This document shows positions 18,316 through 28,829 of a stretch of 64,000 nucleotides of DNA, piece after piece. The translations under genes and the position numbers were made by a program. This DNA comes from Saprospiraceae bacterium. Its GTDB lineage: Bacteria; Bacteroidota; Bacteroidia; Chitinophagales; Saprospiraceae. The stretch spans positions 124,001 through 188,000 of the forward strand of contig JADJWN010000003.1 of NCBI GenBank assembly GCA_016716335.1, read 5' to 3'. Within the stretch, counting starts at the first letter, position 1; every line of letters starts with the position of its first letter. The notes beneath the pieces were generated by a model. That model did not search any database and was not told the origin of the DNA. It was given only the letters and a program-made list of their open reading frames with translations.

Positions 18316-18348
18316 TTATTGTAAACTTAGGGTCAAAAATAATAGAAA

Positions 18349-21300
18349 ATGAATCTCAAAAAGGGAAACTACTACCCTTTGGGTAGTCTTTGGTTGCTGT
18401 GTATGTTATTCGTTCACAGTCATTTAAGTGCCCAGAGCCCGGGTGCTTGCTCTGTAGGTGTCGGAGTCGAACCCAAAGCAAAAACAGCTCTCTCTACACC
18501 TGCTTTTTCCAGAGAAGTAGTATTCATGCAGTTTGCATCCTGGCGCAATCCTGCCCATGTTTTTCTCAATGATCGGCAGTATGCTTCTGTGCAGCTGGAT
18601 GGAAACAAATTTTCCAGAGTACTCAGAATCCGTAACTTCAGAAATAATATTCCTCCGGGCTCTGCAATACATGGTATTACCCTCAATGTATATGGCAAAT
18701 CCGATAATGCCTTAAGCCTTGATGAAAATTTGATAGCCCTTACAGGACCGGGCGGAGTACGTAAAGGTGGAAACAAAGCGAATGCTGCATGGCTCCAGAA
18801 ACCATGGATGGCCAAAGCCGATGGATCGGACGGTAAATGGTGCTATGGTGGTCCCAAAGATGTCTGGGGCACAACCTGGACAGCTGAAGAAGTCAATCAT
18901 CCGGACTTCGGAGTCGAAATCCAGCTTCGCAATATGTTTGCCCAAGCTGTCTCGGTACAGCTTGACCATGTGGAGATTCTCATACACTACACGCCACCTT
19001 ACAGCTTTTGTGATGGCCGATGCCTCACTTTTTACGTGGATAAGTTCAGGGAATACAGTCATTATGTATGGCATGTACCCGTGGGTTTTGACATCGTATC
19101 TACCCAAAACAATTACACCATAGATCTTAATATTGATGGTGCTACTTACGGGCTTTACGAAATATGTGCCGATATTTATAATGCTTCAGGACAGCTGGTA
19201 GAAAAATGCTGCAGGCCTTTCTTGTACACACCATGCAACACTGCCTCTATAGAGGGAGAAGTATGGACAGACCATAATGCCAATAAAATCAAGGATGCTC
19301 CGGATGGCAGACTTGCGGGACTTGAGTTGCTGTTGTATGATACCAATCAGGTGATGGTTCAGAAGTGTACCACTGATCTATCCGGTAAGTTCAGATTTGA
19401 AAACCTCGAACCCGGATTATGTTACATCAAAGCATCTGTGTTGAATAATTCGAATCTAATTTTAAAATCATCCACTCCGGGTAATACCGGAAGTGAGTTT
19501 ACCAACAGCAATGGTTCAGGTACTTCAGATTTGATACAGTTGGTTCAGGATCAGCAACTCAACGGTTTTGATCTGGGATACACACCATTGATTACAATAG
19601 GAGATTTTGTGTGGGAAGATAAAAATTATAATGGCTTGCAGGATGAAGCTGAAACAGGAATAGCTGGGGTCGAGGTACAGCTTTTGTCCGGTACGGGAGT
19701 AACTTTGCAATCGACCTTTACAAACACAGAGGGCAGATACAGTTTTAATCAGTTGCCTGCCAATGATTACCGACTCTATTTTCGGCCGACCGATGATTAT
19801 CTGCCCACCCACAAAAGACTCCAGCCTGCAGGTCTGGTTAGTGTCATCGGTCAGGATGGAAAGACAGTCTTAAAGTCCTATACTGCTCCTGGTACTTACA
19901 GTCAGGAGGATGCAGGATTTTTCAGATATGCCTGTGTAGGAGATTATGTGTGGGAGGATCTGAACGGTAACGGGATTCAGGACGCAGGTGAGCCGGGTAT
20001 TGCGGGTCTCGAAGTATTGCTCGAAGGTACTGCCGGAGATGGTTCACAGATTTCCAGGATTACGGTAACTGATGCTTCAGGAAAGTATAACTTTGATAAG
20101 TTACTGCCCGGCACCTACACCATAAAAGTAAATTTACCTGCCGGCTTCCGGACAGGACCCTACCGTGCAGGTACCAATGATACTGTGGACAATGATGCTG
20201 TATTTCAGGAGGTTCGGGATGCATATATTGCATTTGTGGAGCCTTTCACGCTGATGAGCGGTGAAATGAATAAAAATATAGACATTGGAGTCTATAGGTG
20301 GAGCAGTGCAGGTGATCTGATATGGGAAGACCTGAATGGCAACGGTGTATTTGAAGCAGGGGAGCCCGGTATCTCCGGTGTGGCTCTCACTCTTACAGGC
20401 ACTGCAGGGGATGGAAGTATAGTGTTACAAAATACTTCGACAGATGAAAATGGAAAATATTTGTTTCATCAGTTAAAGCCGGGAAATTATACTTTGACGG
20501 CTGCATTGCCTTTGGGATACCTGTGGGTAGCACCGAATGCAGGTAACGATACGGATTTGGACAGTGATTTTGATCCGGATAATGGTACTGTAAGTTTTGA
20601 GCTTACAAGTAATACGGTGAGATCTGATATTGACGGAGGCGCTGTAAGGATGGCTGCCATCATGGGTGTGGTATGGGAAGATTTTAATTGCGACGGTGTC
20701 CGGACAACATTTGAACCGGGAGTGTCTGAGGTTGAAGTAAAAATTAGTGGCACCACCAATCAATCAGTAAGTATTTTGGAAGTCATCACCACAGATGAAA
20801 ACGGAAATTTTGATTTTGGTGGGCTGTTTCCCGGAGAATATCAGGTTGAAGTGATTGTACCGGCAGGTTTTGAAACTGCCTCTTCTACAGTATTTAACCT
20901 CCAGATTACCAGCGGGCAAATTGCCAATGCAATTGAGGTGCCATTATTCAGAAAAGGTAGTATCAGTGGAGTGGCATGGGAAGATGTCAATCGGGATGGT
21001 ATCAGGGGTATTCAGGAGCCATTATTGAAAAATGTTCCGGTAACACTTGCCGGTTTTACATGTGCAGGTGCAGTAAATGATTTTGTGGTAACGGATGAAG
21101 AAGGCAGATATCACTTTGAAGATTTGTATCCGGGGGATTACATTCTGGTTTTTGATATTCCGGAAAATTTTTCAGCCACTCTCCGGAATGCAGGTAATGA
21201 TGTGACTTTGGATAGTGATATAGATGAATTCGGAATTGTGGGAGCAACACTGCAAAGCGGGCAATCGATTGAAAACCTGGATGCCGGATTTTACAGGGAT

Positions 21301-24300
21301 ATTATACCCGAAAAAGGAAGTATCGGGGATTTTGTGTGGGAGGATGTAAATGGCAACGGACTACAGGATCCGGGTGAAAGAGGACTGACCAATATTCTGA
21401 TTACCCTGACCGGCACCACCGGACAGGGAGTCCAGGTAACTGCTGAAACACTCACAGACCAAAACGGACAATATCTCTTTGCAGATCTGGAATCAGGGGT
21501 GTATGAATTGAAGATTGAGCTACCGGTATGGTATGTGCTTACTAAACTGAATTTATCTGATCAGGAGAGGAATTCTGATTTTGATCCCACGACACTTACT
21601 ACTCCGGCGATTACACTCAATGAAGGAGAGCACAGATTGGACATAGATGCCGGATTATTCAGCTATGCCATCCTTGGAGACAGAGTCTGGCTTGACCTCA
21701 ACCGCAATGGCCTGCAGGATGATGATGAGCCGGGGGTAGCAGATATTATTATGGTATTAAAAAAGGCTGAGAATGATGAACCTCTGGCTTACAGTACTAC
21801 AGATGATGCCGGTTATTATTATTTTAACTCTGTAGAACCCGGCCAATATTATATCGAGGCGGAAGATATCAACGCTGGGGAGGTTACGGAAGCATTTGTC
21901 TTACCTGAAGACCGGAATTCAGATTTCATAGAAATCAACGGAGTAGTTCGTACATTAACTTTTACAGTGAAGTCCAATGATTTTATGACGGATTTAGATT
22001 TGGGTTTATTGCCAAAAACTACAGGTCGGGGTGGTTTTGTCTGGCTGGATGCCAATAATGACGGAATCCGTGACAGTAATGAAATGCCGGTAGAAGGATT
22101 AACCGTGATATTGGCAGATGTAAATTCAGAATTCAGAGATACGGTCACAACAGACAATAATGGATCTTACTTTTTCTCCGGGCTGCAACCGGGATTTTAT
22201 ACGGTTACTTTTGAGAAATTAAAAGGATATAATTTTACCATTCCTGCCGTAGGCAATGATCCTGAACGGGATTCTGATGTCATTGATCTAATCACCGGTA
22301 CAACAGATATTTTTGAAGTAAAATCAGGAACTTCTTCAGATGATATCAGTGCACGCTTTGTAAATCAATCCAGAATAGGAGAAATTGTTTGGCTTGATTC
22401 TAATGAAAACGGTATTCAGGACCAAAATGAGAATGGTTTGAATAATATCAAGATAAAATTGTTCAATTCTCAGTCTGTATTGATAGATTCAACTGTAAGT
22501 ATTATAAATCCAAATAACGGTCGATCGGGTTTTTATTTATTTGATTCGTTATTATATGGTGAATATTACCTTCAGTTTGAGTTGCCCCAAAACCTCCTCT
22601 TTACAGAAGTGGTTAGTTCTTTTGAGGGACTAAATTCAAAAGTAACCGGTAATTTGGGAGAGGGTACTACAGATATATTTACAGTACCTGTAGGACAAAA
22701 TAGACTGGATATAGATGCGGGTTATAAAGTGGGTCAATTGATAGGAGGTAGCATTTCAGGTCTGGTTTGGCTTGATGCTAATAATAATCTGGTCAGAGAC
22801 AGCAGCGAGACTGTTTTAACAGGAGTTGAAATCAGTCTTTATACTGAAAATGGAATTTTAATTTCCAACACAAATTCAGATGCAAATGGAGCTTATATTT
22901 TCAATAATCTCAGTTTTGATAATTACTATTTATCTGTTCCCCAATTACCTGATTTACTATTTGTATTAAAAAATGGCGGAAGCAATGATCTGGATAGTGA
23001 TATCACCAATGCATTTGGGCCGGGCACTACATCAATACTTACGCTTTTCCCCGGTCAGAATATCGCAAATGTAGATTTTGGCTACGCACAAAAAATGTCC
23101 ATTGGTGACTTTGTGTGGGATGATCTCAATTATAATGGTTTGCAGGATGATAGTGAACCTGGATTAAGTAATGTGGAGATTGTCTTATTGAACTTTGAAA
23201 ATTTACCTGTCAGAAATACTTTTTCGGATGAAAACGGATATTACATTTTTGATAATGTACCAGTAGGCACATATAGTGTAAGGTTTGGTAAAAAAGATGG
23301 CTATCTGATTACACTTTCTCAGCAGAATGGGAGTGACCTTAACAGTAAAGCAGATTTTGATGGTGTAGCAGGTCCATTCGACTTGAGTATGCCAGGAATT
23401 TATAACGACATTGATGCCGGGTATGTAAAGACTGCGTCCGTTGGCCGTTTTGTATGGCTTGATCTCAATGGTAATGGGCTAAGAAATGTAAATGAGCCTG
23501 GTATTCAGGATATACCTGTGATGTTGTACAACGCTGATGGTACATTGGTAGCCTCTACATTAAGCCTTCCCATGAATGCAGGCAGTAGTACCGGAAATTA
23601 CAGATTTAACGGAATACGACCCGGTGAGTATTATCTTAGTTTTCAGATACCTGAGAATTACCTTCTTTCAGAATCAAATGTTGGAGATGTAGATTTTGAC
23701 TCTGATATCACCAATGCTTTCGGTAGAGGTACTACTGATTTGTTTACGGTATTGCCGGGAGAAAACAAACTAAATTTAGATGCAGCCGCTTATTTACCTG
23801 CCACTTTGGGTGATTTTGTGTGGAATGATCTGAATAAAAATGGTATTCAGGATGTTGGTGAACCCGGAATACCCGGAATAAAAGTGGATTTGTATGCTTC
23901 AAACGGTCTTTTGATTTCAAGTACTGTTACAAATGAGGATGGAAAATATGGGTTTACAGATTTAAGGCAAAGACTATATTACATACAGTTCGAATTAAAG
24001 CCAGGCTTCAGATTTACATCACAAAATCAAGGGGATAACAGCAATATCGACAGTGATGTGGACGAAACTGGTACTACACCGCTCATATCGCTGGCACATG
24101 GAGCTACATTTCTTGCGGTGGATGCAGGCATGTACATTTCTGAGGATAATATAGTAATGGGACGCATTTGGGATGATATCAACAGAAATGGTATGCGTGA
24201 TCAGGATGAGTTACTGTTGGATTCTGTTTATGTCGAGTTAATTGATGAAAATTATAATGTGTTTTCAAAGGGAATAACCAATCATGCAGGCATGTACTGT

Positions 24301-25143
24301 GTTGCAACACAGGATACAGGTATCTATTTTGTCAAAGTTGCTCCTAAACCCTCTCATGTGTTTACAGAGTTTCACAATAAATACAGTTCCGACACTCTGG
24401 CGAATAATTTATACGAAGACGGAACTTCTGAAATGTTGATTTTTGAAGATAGACCCAATCTGGTTTATATTAATGGGGGTATGTATTTCAAATCCTTTGC
24501 GGGAGTAAAGGGTGTATTATGGATGGATGTGAATCAAAATAATGCTTTTGAGCAAGAAGATATTTTACTTCAGGATGTACCTGTATTGATTTTCAATAAG
24601 TCCAGAATATTCATCAAATCAGCAAAGACTGATCATGAAGGAAAGTTTGATATCTCCGGACTTGATTCAGGTGAGTATTATTGTTTGGTGCCGACATTTC
24701 CCGACACTGAGTTTGTATTGTTTGATCCCACAAGAGAAGTAAATATCAGCAATATCACCAATCAGTTCGGATTGGGTACAACCCGACTGTTCAAACTTTT
24801 AGAGGGTGAGACTCTGTCAGGGTTTAACATTGTGTACAGTCGGACCCAAAATAAAGTGGAATCCATCACAAATCAGGAGACAGCTCTAATCAATAAATCG
24901 GAAATTAATGCTATCATCTATCCTAATCCGGCATTCTGGTATATTAATATTCAAAATAATACCGGACATCCGGCAGATCTCCTGATTTTTGATCAAAGCG
25001 GAAGAATCGTCAGGTCCCTGAGGAATCAAAAAGAGCCTGAGATGAGGCTTGAAGTATCGGAACTTCCTACGGGCCGGTATCATGTGTTGCTGCGTACCAA
25101 AGACGGAGATGTACTGTCCGGATTTGTCAAACTGGATTATTAA
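18349..25143 (+). CDS. T9SS-secreted protein with 16 SdrD B-like repeats (2264 aa)
   Basis: A signal peptide (LGSLWLLCMLFVHSHLSAQ) is followed by a beta-sandwich region of about 280 residues. Sixteen SdrD_B/Cna-B-like repeats of about 110 residues then follow, each starting with a G-D-F-V-W-x-D-x-N-x-N-G motif and a DxxEPG motif. The acidic DxNxNGxxD loops are typical Ca2+-binding sites of SdrD B domains (family knowledge). The last ~85 residues form a T9SS type A sorting domain (AIIYPNPAFWYINI, then LLIFDQSGRIVRSL and a GRYHVLLRT strand). It is likely a rigid calcium-stiffened surface stalk or adhesin. The gene is intact and monocistronic, with a strong terminator behind it. Confidence 0.9.
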   Translation: MNLKKGNYYPLGSLWLLCMLFVHSHLSAQSPGACSVGVGVEPKAKTALSTPAFSREVVFMQFASWRNPAHVFLNDRQYASVQLDGNKFSRVLRIRNFRNNIPPGSAIHGITLNVYGKSDNALSLDENLIALTGPGGVRKGGNKANAAWLQKPWMAKADGSDGKWCYGGPKDVWGTTWTAEEVNHPDFGVEIQLRNMFAQAVSVQLDHVEILIHYTPPYSFCDGRCLTFYVDKFREYSHYVWHVPVGFDIVSTQNNYTIDLNIDGATYGLYEICADIYNASGQLVEKCCRPFLYTPCNTASIEGEVWTDHNANKIKDAPDGRLAGLELLLYDTNQVMVQKCTTDLSGKFRFENLEPGLCYIKASVLNNSNLILKSSTPGNTGSEFTNSNGSGTSDLIQLVQDQQLNGFDLGYTPLITIGDFVWEDKNYNGLQDEAETGIAGVEVQLLSGTGVTLQSTFTNTEGRYSFNQLPANDYRLYFRPTDDYLPTHKRLQPAGLVSVIGQDGKTVLKSYTAPGTYSQEDAGFFRYACVGDYVWEDLNGNGIQDAGEPGIAGLEVLLEGTAGDGSQISRITVTDASGKYNFDKLLPGTYTIKVNLPAGFRTGPYRAGTNDTVDNDAVFQEVRDAYIAFVEPFTLMSGEMNKNIDIGVYRWSSAGDLIWEDLNGNGVFEAGEPGISGVALTLTGTAGDGSIVLQNTSTDENGKYLFHQLKPGNYTLTAALPLGYLWVAPNAGNDTDLDSDFDPDNGTVSFELTSNTVRSDIDGGAVRMAAIMGVVWEDFNCDGVRTTFEPGVSEVEVKISGTTNQSVSILEVITTDENGNFDFGGLFPGEYQVEVIVPAGFETASSTVFNLQITSGQIANAIEVPLFRKGSISGVAWEDVNRDGIRGIQEPLLKNVPVTLAGFTCAGAVNDFVVTDEEGRYHFEDLYPGDYILVFDIPENFSATLRNAGNDVTLDSDIDEFGIVGATLQSGQSIENLDAGFYRDIIPEKGSIGDFVWEDVNGNGLQDPGERGLTNILITLTGTTGQGVQVTAETLTDQNGQYLFADLESGVYELKIELPVWYVLTKLNLSDQERNSDFDPTTLTTPAITLNEGEHRLDIDAGLFSYAILGDRVWLDLNRNGLQDDDEPGVADIIMVLKKAENDEPLAYSTTDDAGYYYFNSVEPGQYYIEAEDINAGEVTEAFVLPEDRNSDFIEINGVVRTLTFTVKSNDFMTDLDLGLLPKTTGRGGFVWLDANNDGIRDSNEMPVEGLTVILADVNSEFRDTVTTDNNGSYFFSGLQPGFYTVTFEKLKGYNFTIPAVGNDPERDSDVIDLITGTTDIFEVKSGTSSDDISARFVNQSRIGEIVWLDSNENGIQDQNENGLNNIKIKLFNSQSVLIDSTVSIINPNNGRSGFYLFDSLLYGEYYLQFELPQNLLFTEVVSSFEGLNSKVTGNLGEGTTDIFTVPVGQNRLDIDAGYKVGQLIGGSISGLVWLDANNNLVRDSSETVLTGVEISLYTENGILISNTNSDANGAYIFNNLSFDNYYLSVPQLPDLLFVLKNGGSNDLDSDITNAFGPGTTSILTLFPGQNIANVDFGYAQKMSIGDFVWDDLNYNGLQDDSEPGLSNVEIVLLNFENLPVRNTFSDENGYYIFDNVPVGTYSVRFGKKDGYLITLSQQNGSDLNSKADFDGVAGPFDLSMPGIYNDIDAGYVKTASVGRFVWLDLNGNGLRNVNEPGIQDIPVMLYNADGTLVASTLSLPMNAGSSTGNYRFNGIRPGEYYLSFQIPENYLLSESNVGDVDFDSDITNAFGRGTTDLFTVLPGENKLNLDAAAYLPATLGDFVWNDLNKNGIQDVGEPGIPGIKVDLYASNGLLISSTVTNEDGKYGFTDLRQRLYYIQFELKPGFRFTSQNQGDNSNIDSDVDETGTTPLISLAHGATFLAVDAGMYISEDNIVMGRIWDDINRNGMRDQDELLLDSVYVELIDENYNVFSKGITNHAGMYCVATQDTGIYFVKVAPKPSHVFTEFHNKYSSDTLANNLYEDGTSEMLIFEDRPNLVYINGGMYFKSFAGVKGVLWMDVNQNNAFEQEDILLQDVPVLIFNKSRIFIKSAKTDHEGKFDISGLDSGEYYCLVPTFPDTEFVLFDPTREVNISNITNQFGLGTTRLFKLLEGETLSGFNIVYSRTQNKVESITNQETALINKSEINAIIYPNPAFWYINIQNNTGHPADLLIFDQSGRIVRSLRNQKEPEMRLEVSELPTGRYHVLLRTKDGDVLSGFVKLDY

Positions 25144-25174
25144 AAAAATTAGTTTTGGTTGGTAAATGAATGAT

Positions 25175-25220
25175 AAAGGGGAGCTATTCAACAGAATGCT
25201 CCCCTTTGCTTTTTATGTTT
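25175..25220 (+). terminator. Rho-independent terminator of the SdrD-repeat gene
   Basis: A perfect 10-bp stem, AAAGGGGAGC (25175-25184) with GCTCCCCTTT (25198-25207), encloses a 13-nt loop and is followed by a T-rich tail. It lies 32 bp behind the stop codon and could also serve the convergent bacilliredoxin gene. Confidence 0.8.
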
Positions 25221-25275
25221 TATACACCTGCAAACCGACAGTATAAAACTGCAGGCATCTCAATCTACCTTATTA

Positions 25276-25689
25276 TCAACAGAATCTTTCGTAGGCTTCT
25301 GCCAGATTTTGAGCTATAGCATGCGCAGTATTGCCTTCGATGTGCCTTCTTTCCAGCATATGTACGAGCTGACCGTCTTTAAACAATGCAATCGCCGGAG
25401 ACGAGGGCGGATAAGGCAACAGATACTCCCGGGCCTTTTCTGTAGCTTCTCTGTCCACACCTGCAAATACTGTGAAAAGATAGTCCGGTTTTTTATTACC
25501 TGTCAGGGAAAGTTTGGCACCGGGTCTTGCATTGGCGGCTGCGCAGCCGCAAACCGAATTTACCACCAGCAAAAAAGTGCCTTTTGCATTTTCCATAGCT
25601 TCTTCCACTTCAGCGGCTGTATTAAGTCCCTTGAACCCAAAATCTGTGAGGTCCTTGGCTAAGGGTTTTACTAATTCTAATGGATACAT
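25276..25689 (-). CDS. BrxA/BrxB-family bacilliredoxin
   Basis: The 137-residue protein has the thioredoxin-like YphP/YqiW fold signature: FLLVVNSVCGCAAANARP with the CGC active site near residues 47-49, PDYLFTVFAGVDREAT, and HMLERRHIEG near the C-terminus. Bacilliredoxins remove bacillithiol from mixed disulfides on proteins after oxidative stress. Length and motifs match the family throughout. It is transcribed alone, away from the HtrA gene. No bacillithiol synthesis gene (bshA, bshB, bshC) is in the window, so the thiol used is inferred from the family. Confidence 0.85.
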   Translation of the reverse strand: MYPLELVKPLAKDLTDFGFKGLNTAAEVEEAMENAKGTFLLVVNSVCGCAAANARPGAKLSLTGNKKPDYLFTVFAGVDREATEKAREYLLPYPPSSPAIALFKDGQLVHMLERRHIEGNTAHAIAQNLAEAYERFC

Positions 25690-25955
25690 ATACTATTGTT
25701 TTTTCCTGTAATGCTTATTTTATACAAATTGTTCAATTCCGCTACTAAAAATACTTTTGTGATGGGCCTCAGGATGGGTATTAACTTTAAATAATAAGAA
25801 TGGTTTTTCGCCCCGGCACATGAATCGGGGTGGGTTTAAACATATATTAACATCAAAAGCTGCACTATTTTAGCGGCTAAGATTGTTTATTAGCCGGATT
25901 GCATTAATTTTGTGAATATATGGTTATTTAATTTAATATATATAACCTTGCAATT

Positions 25956-27377
25956 GTGAAATTAGTATCAAAATTTTTTCCATATTTTTTGGTCTCTGTG
26001 CTGACGGCTGCAGGTACTGTGGCGATGTATCACTATTACTTTTACGGCCAACAATGGGATGGGATGCAAACAGCCAGGACTAAACTGGTAAGGGATTATG
26101 AATTGGCTCTGTCTGAAAAGCTGAATAAATCCATATCCGTAAGTGCACCTACTGATTTTTCAGATGCAGCCGAAAGAGCCAGAGAGGCAGTGGTTGCTGT
26201 AAGGTCATCAGAAAGATTTGCCGGACAAACCGGATTTGCCACTGGCTCCGGTGTAATATTTACCTCCGATGGCTACATAGCTACCAATTTTCATGTCGTA
26301 AAGGATGCCTCAGATGTACGGATTACCCTGAATAACCAAAAGACTTACAACGCCAGGGTCGTCGCAGGTGATGAAAGCACAGATCTTGCCTTACTGAAAA
26401 TTGAAGCCGAAAATCTGCCACATCTCCAGTTTGGCAACTCGGATTCGTTGAGAGTAGGAGAGTGGGTGATGGCTATCGGCAATCCATTTACCCTCCAATC
26501 TACAGTGACTGCCGGAATTGTCAGTGCTAAGGCCCGGAATATAAATATCCTTGAGCGTCAGGGCATCGAATCATTTATCCAGACAGATGCAGTGGTCAAT
26601 CCGGGTTCCTCAGGAGGCGCACTCATCAATACCAAAGGATTGGTAGTGGGTATCAATACGGCAATTATGAGCCAGACCGGAAATTATGAAGGCTATTCAT
26701 TTGCAATCCCTTCCAATATTGCCCGCAAAGTACTGCTCGACCTTATCGAGTATGGTGTAGTGCAACGGGGATGGCTGGGCATTGAAATCGGCAATGTGGA
26801 TCAGAAACTCGCAGAAGCAGCGGGTCTTCCGGAGGTGGCAGGCATATTTGTAGCTTCTGTGACCGCCAAAGGTGGGGCACATGATGCAGGTATCAGGAAT
26901 GGTGACATCATCATCAGCATTCAGAATGTCAAAGTAAACACAGTACCTGAATTTATGGAGCAGATCGCCAGATACAGACCCGGAGACGAAATACAACTAA
27001 TTTATTACCGAAATAAAAAACTGAATACCGCTAAGGCTGTGCTTCGCAACCAGCTTAACACCACGGGTTTTGTGGCTGCTTACAAAGACAAAATTTTGCA
27101 GGATATCGGAATAGAAGTCAGGGCATTGGATGAATATGAGCAGAAAATAGTATCAGGTAAAGGTGTATATGTCATAAGTGTCCGGAAGAATAGTCCGGCC
27201 GGACAAAGCAGAATGGAGCCCGGCTATATCATCAAATCCGCAAACAACACGATCGTGGATGACCCCAGAAGTCTGGTGAATTTGCTGGCAGCCCTTAGAG
27301 GAAAATCGGTTATTATTGATGGATTTTATATGAATTATCCCGGAGAGTATCCTTATACTTTTGTGGTGCCGGATTAA
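25956..27377 (+). CDS. HtrA/DegQ-type periplasmic serine protease
   Basis: This is a S1C trypsin-like protease for envelope quality control. After an N-terminal membrane anchor or uncleaved signal (about residues 7-28), the protease domain has the triad His113 (TNFHVV), Asp143 (ESTDLALL) and Ser219 (NPGSSGGAL). Two PDZ domains follow, at about 270-365 (GWLGIEI, GIRNGDIIISI) and 375-470. Its 473 residues fit the family. Translation starts with GTG at 25956 and no upstream ATG fits. The DUF4159 gene follows after 57 bp and may be co-transcribed. Confidence 0.9.
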   Translation: MKLVSKFFPYFLVSVLTAAGTVAMYHYYFYGQQWDGMQTARTKLVRDYELALSEKLNKSISVSAPTDFSDAAERAREAVVAVRSSERFAGQTGFATGSGVIFTSDGYIATNFHVVKDASDVRITLNNQKTYNARVVAGDESTDLALLKIEAENLPHLQFGNSDSLRVGEWVMAIGNPFTLQSTVTAGIVSAKARNINILERQGIESFIQTDAVVNPGSSGGALINTKGLVVGINTAIMSQTGNYEGYSFAIPSNIARKVLLDLIEYGVVQRGWLGIEIGNVDQKLAEAAGLPEVAGIFVASVTAKGGAHDAGIRNGDIIISIQNVKVNTVPEFMEQIARYRPGDEIQLIYYRNKKLNTAKAVLRNQLNTTGFVAAYKDKILQDIGIEVRALDEYEQKIVSGKGVYVISVRKNSPAGQSRMEPGYIIKSANNTIVDDPRSLVNLLAALRGKSVIIDGFYMNYPGEYPYTFVVPD

Positions 27378-27434
27378 AATGGTTTGCAACATTCAGCTTT
27401 CTTCAAATGTTCTTTTTGTAATATGTACGATTAT

Positions 27435-28097
27435 ATGAAATGGTTTGTGTTGATACTGTTTACAGTTTTTGGATTACAATCCAGGGCAGAGCATTTACGT
27501 GAACCCAGCGTAAAAATCGCAGTATTGAAATATGGTGGTGGAGGTGACTGGTATGCCAATCCTACATCACTGATCAATCTTGCCACCTTTTGCAACAGAC
27601 AGTTGGGTACCAACATTGATCCCAATTATGGGGTTGTCGATGTTGGGAGTGCAGAGCTATTCAACTACGCATTCGTGCACATGACCGGTCACGGCAATGT
27701 GGTATTTTCCAATGCAGAAGCTGAAAATCTGAGAAAATATCTCATATCAGGTGGCTTTTTGCACATTGATGACAATTATGGCATGGACCCTTATGTGAGA
27801 GTGGCTATGAAAAAGGTATTTCCTGAATTAAACTTTGTCGAACTGCCTTTTCAGCATCCCATATATCATCAGAAATTCAGGTTTGAGAATGGATTGCCCA
27901 AAATACATAAACATGATGATAAGCCACCGCAGGGATTTGGTTTGTTCTGGGAGGGAAGGCTGATTTGTTTCTATTCCTACGAAACTGACCTGGGAGACGG
28001 ATGGGAAGATCCGGAAGTACACAACGACCCGGAAGAGGTCAGGCAGAAAGCACTCAAAATGGGGGCAAATATCATTCAGTTTGTTTTCACTCAGTGA
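27435..28097 (+). CDS. DUF4159-domain exported protein
   Basis: From the ATG at 27435 the protein has a signal peptide (MKWFVLILFTVFGLQSRA) and one DUF4159 domain. Landmarks are KIAVLKYGGGGDWYANP, then FNYAFVHMTGHGNV, GGFLHIDDNYGMD and LPFQHPIY. DUF4159 resembles glutamine-amidotransferase-like folds and usually occurs at the end of larger membrane proteins beside MoxR/DUF58 genes. Here it stands alone. The in-frame ATG at 27423 and an earlier TTG are possible but give a worse signal peptide. No function is assigned. Confidence 0.8.
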   Translation: MKWFVLILFTVFGLQSRAEHLREPSVKIAVLKYGGGGDWYANPTSLINLATFCNRQLGTNIDPNYGVVDVGSAELFNYAFVHMTGHGNVVFSNAEAENLRKYLISGGFLHIDDNYGMDPYVRVAMKKVFPELNFVELPFQHPIYHQKFRFENGLPKIHKHDDKPPQGFGLFWEGRLICFYSYETDLGDGWEDPEVHNDPEEVRQKALKMGANIIQFVFTQ

Positions 28098-28271
28098 TCT
28101 CTGGACAGAGTTTGATTATGGAGACCGAATATTGGTATTTCAGAAAAAATCCGGTTTCTTATATTGAAATTCCCGCAGCTTAGGTATAATTATATGTTCA
28201 GAAAATACAATTTTGTATTTTTTTAACACTGTGAGTGACCTGCCAATAAAATTATAGTTTAATTTTATGGC

Positions 28272-28829
28272 ATGGATTATACCCTGCATTTACCTGCTTC
28301 TGAGGATGATTTTATTCAGGCCTGTGTCAATAATGAAAGATGGGCTCAGAAGAAGCTGTATGAATATCATTATTCTACCATGATGGGGGTGTGCCTGAGA
28401 TTTGCCAATAATGAGGACGACGCTCTGGATATTTTGCATGAGGGATTCATCAAAGTATTCAAAAATCTTGCATCATACAATGCCGGTACTTCACTCTCGG
28501 CCTGGATGCGTAAGATTATGATCAATACCGCAATAGACTACTACAGGAAAGAATTGCGAAGAAAAACCGAAGATCTCAATACCGCATATAACCTCAGTAC
28601 CAACGATGCCGATGCCATAAGCAGGCTATCTGCCGAAGAAATTCTCAAGGCTTTGCAGCAATTGACTGTTTCTTATCGTTCTGTTTTTAATCTGTATGTC
28701 ATAGAAGGGTATTCCCATAAGGAAATAGCCGATATTCTGGGGATAACCGAAAGTACATCCAGGGCTAATTTGGTAAAGGCAAGGGCAAAGTTGAAACAGG
28801 TACTCCTTGCATCAGGTCAGAAGATATGA
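28272..28829 (+). CDS. ECF-type RNA polymerase sigma factor
   Basis: The 185-residue protein has a sigma-70 region 2 at about residues 25-95 (EDDALDILHEGFIKVFKNL, SLSAWMRKIMINTAIDYYRKE) and a region 4 helix-turn-helix at about 125-175 (LTVSYRSVFNLYVIEGYSHKEIADILGI). It directs transcription of an unknown stress or surface regulon. Its stop codon overlaps the start of the next gene by 4 bp (ATGA), so the two are translationally coupled. That arrangement usually marks a sigma factor and its controller. Confidence 0.9.
   Translation: MDYTLHLPASEDDFIQACVNNERWAQKKLYEYHYSTMMGVCLRFANNEDDALDILHEGFIKVFKNLASYNAGTSLSAWMRKIMINTAIDYYRKELRRKTEDLNTAYNLSTNDADAISRLSAEEILKALQQLTVSYRSVFNLYVIEGYSHKEIADILGITESTSRANLVKARAKLKQVLLASGQKI

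Noticed and set aside
24886..25191. 101-aa minus-strand ORF over the end of the SdrD-repeat gene
   Set aside because: It is a shadow of the coding strand and covers the well-supported sorting domain and stop.
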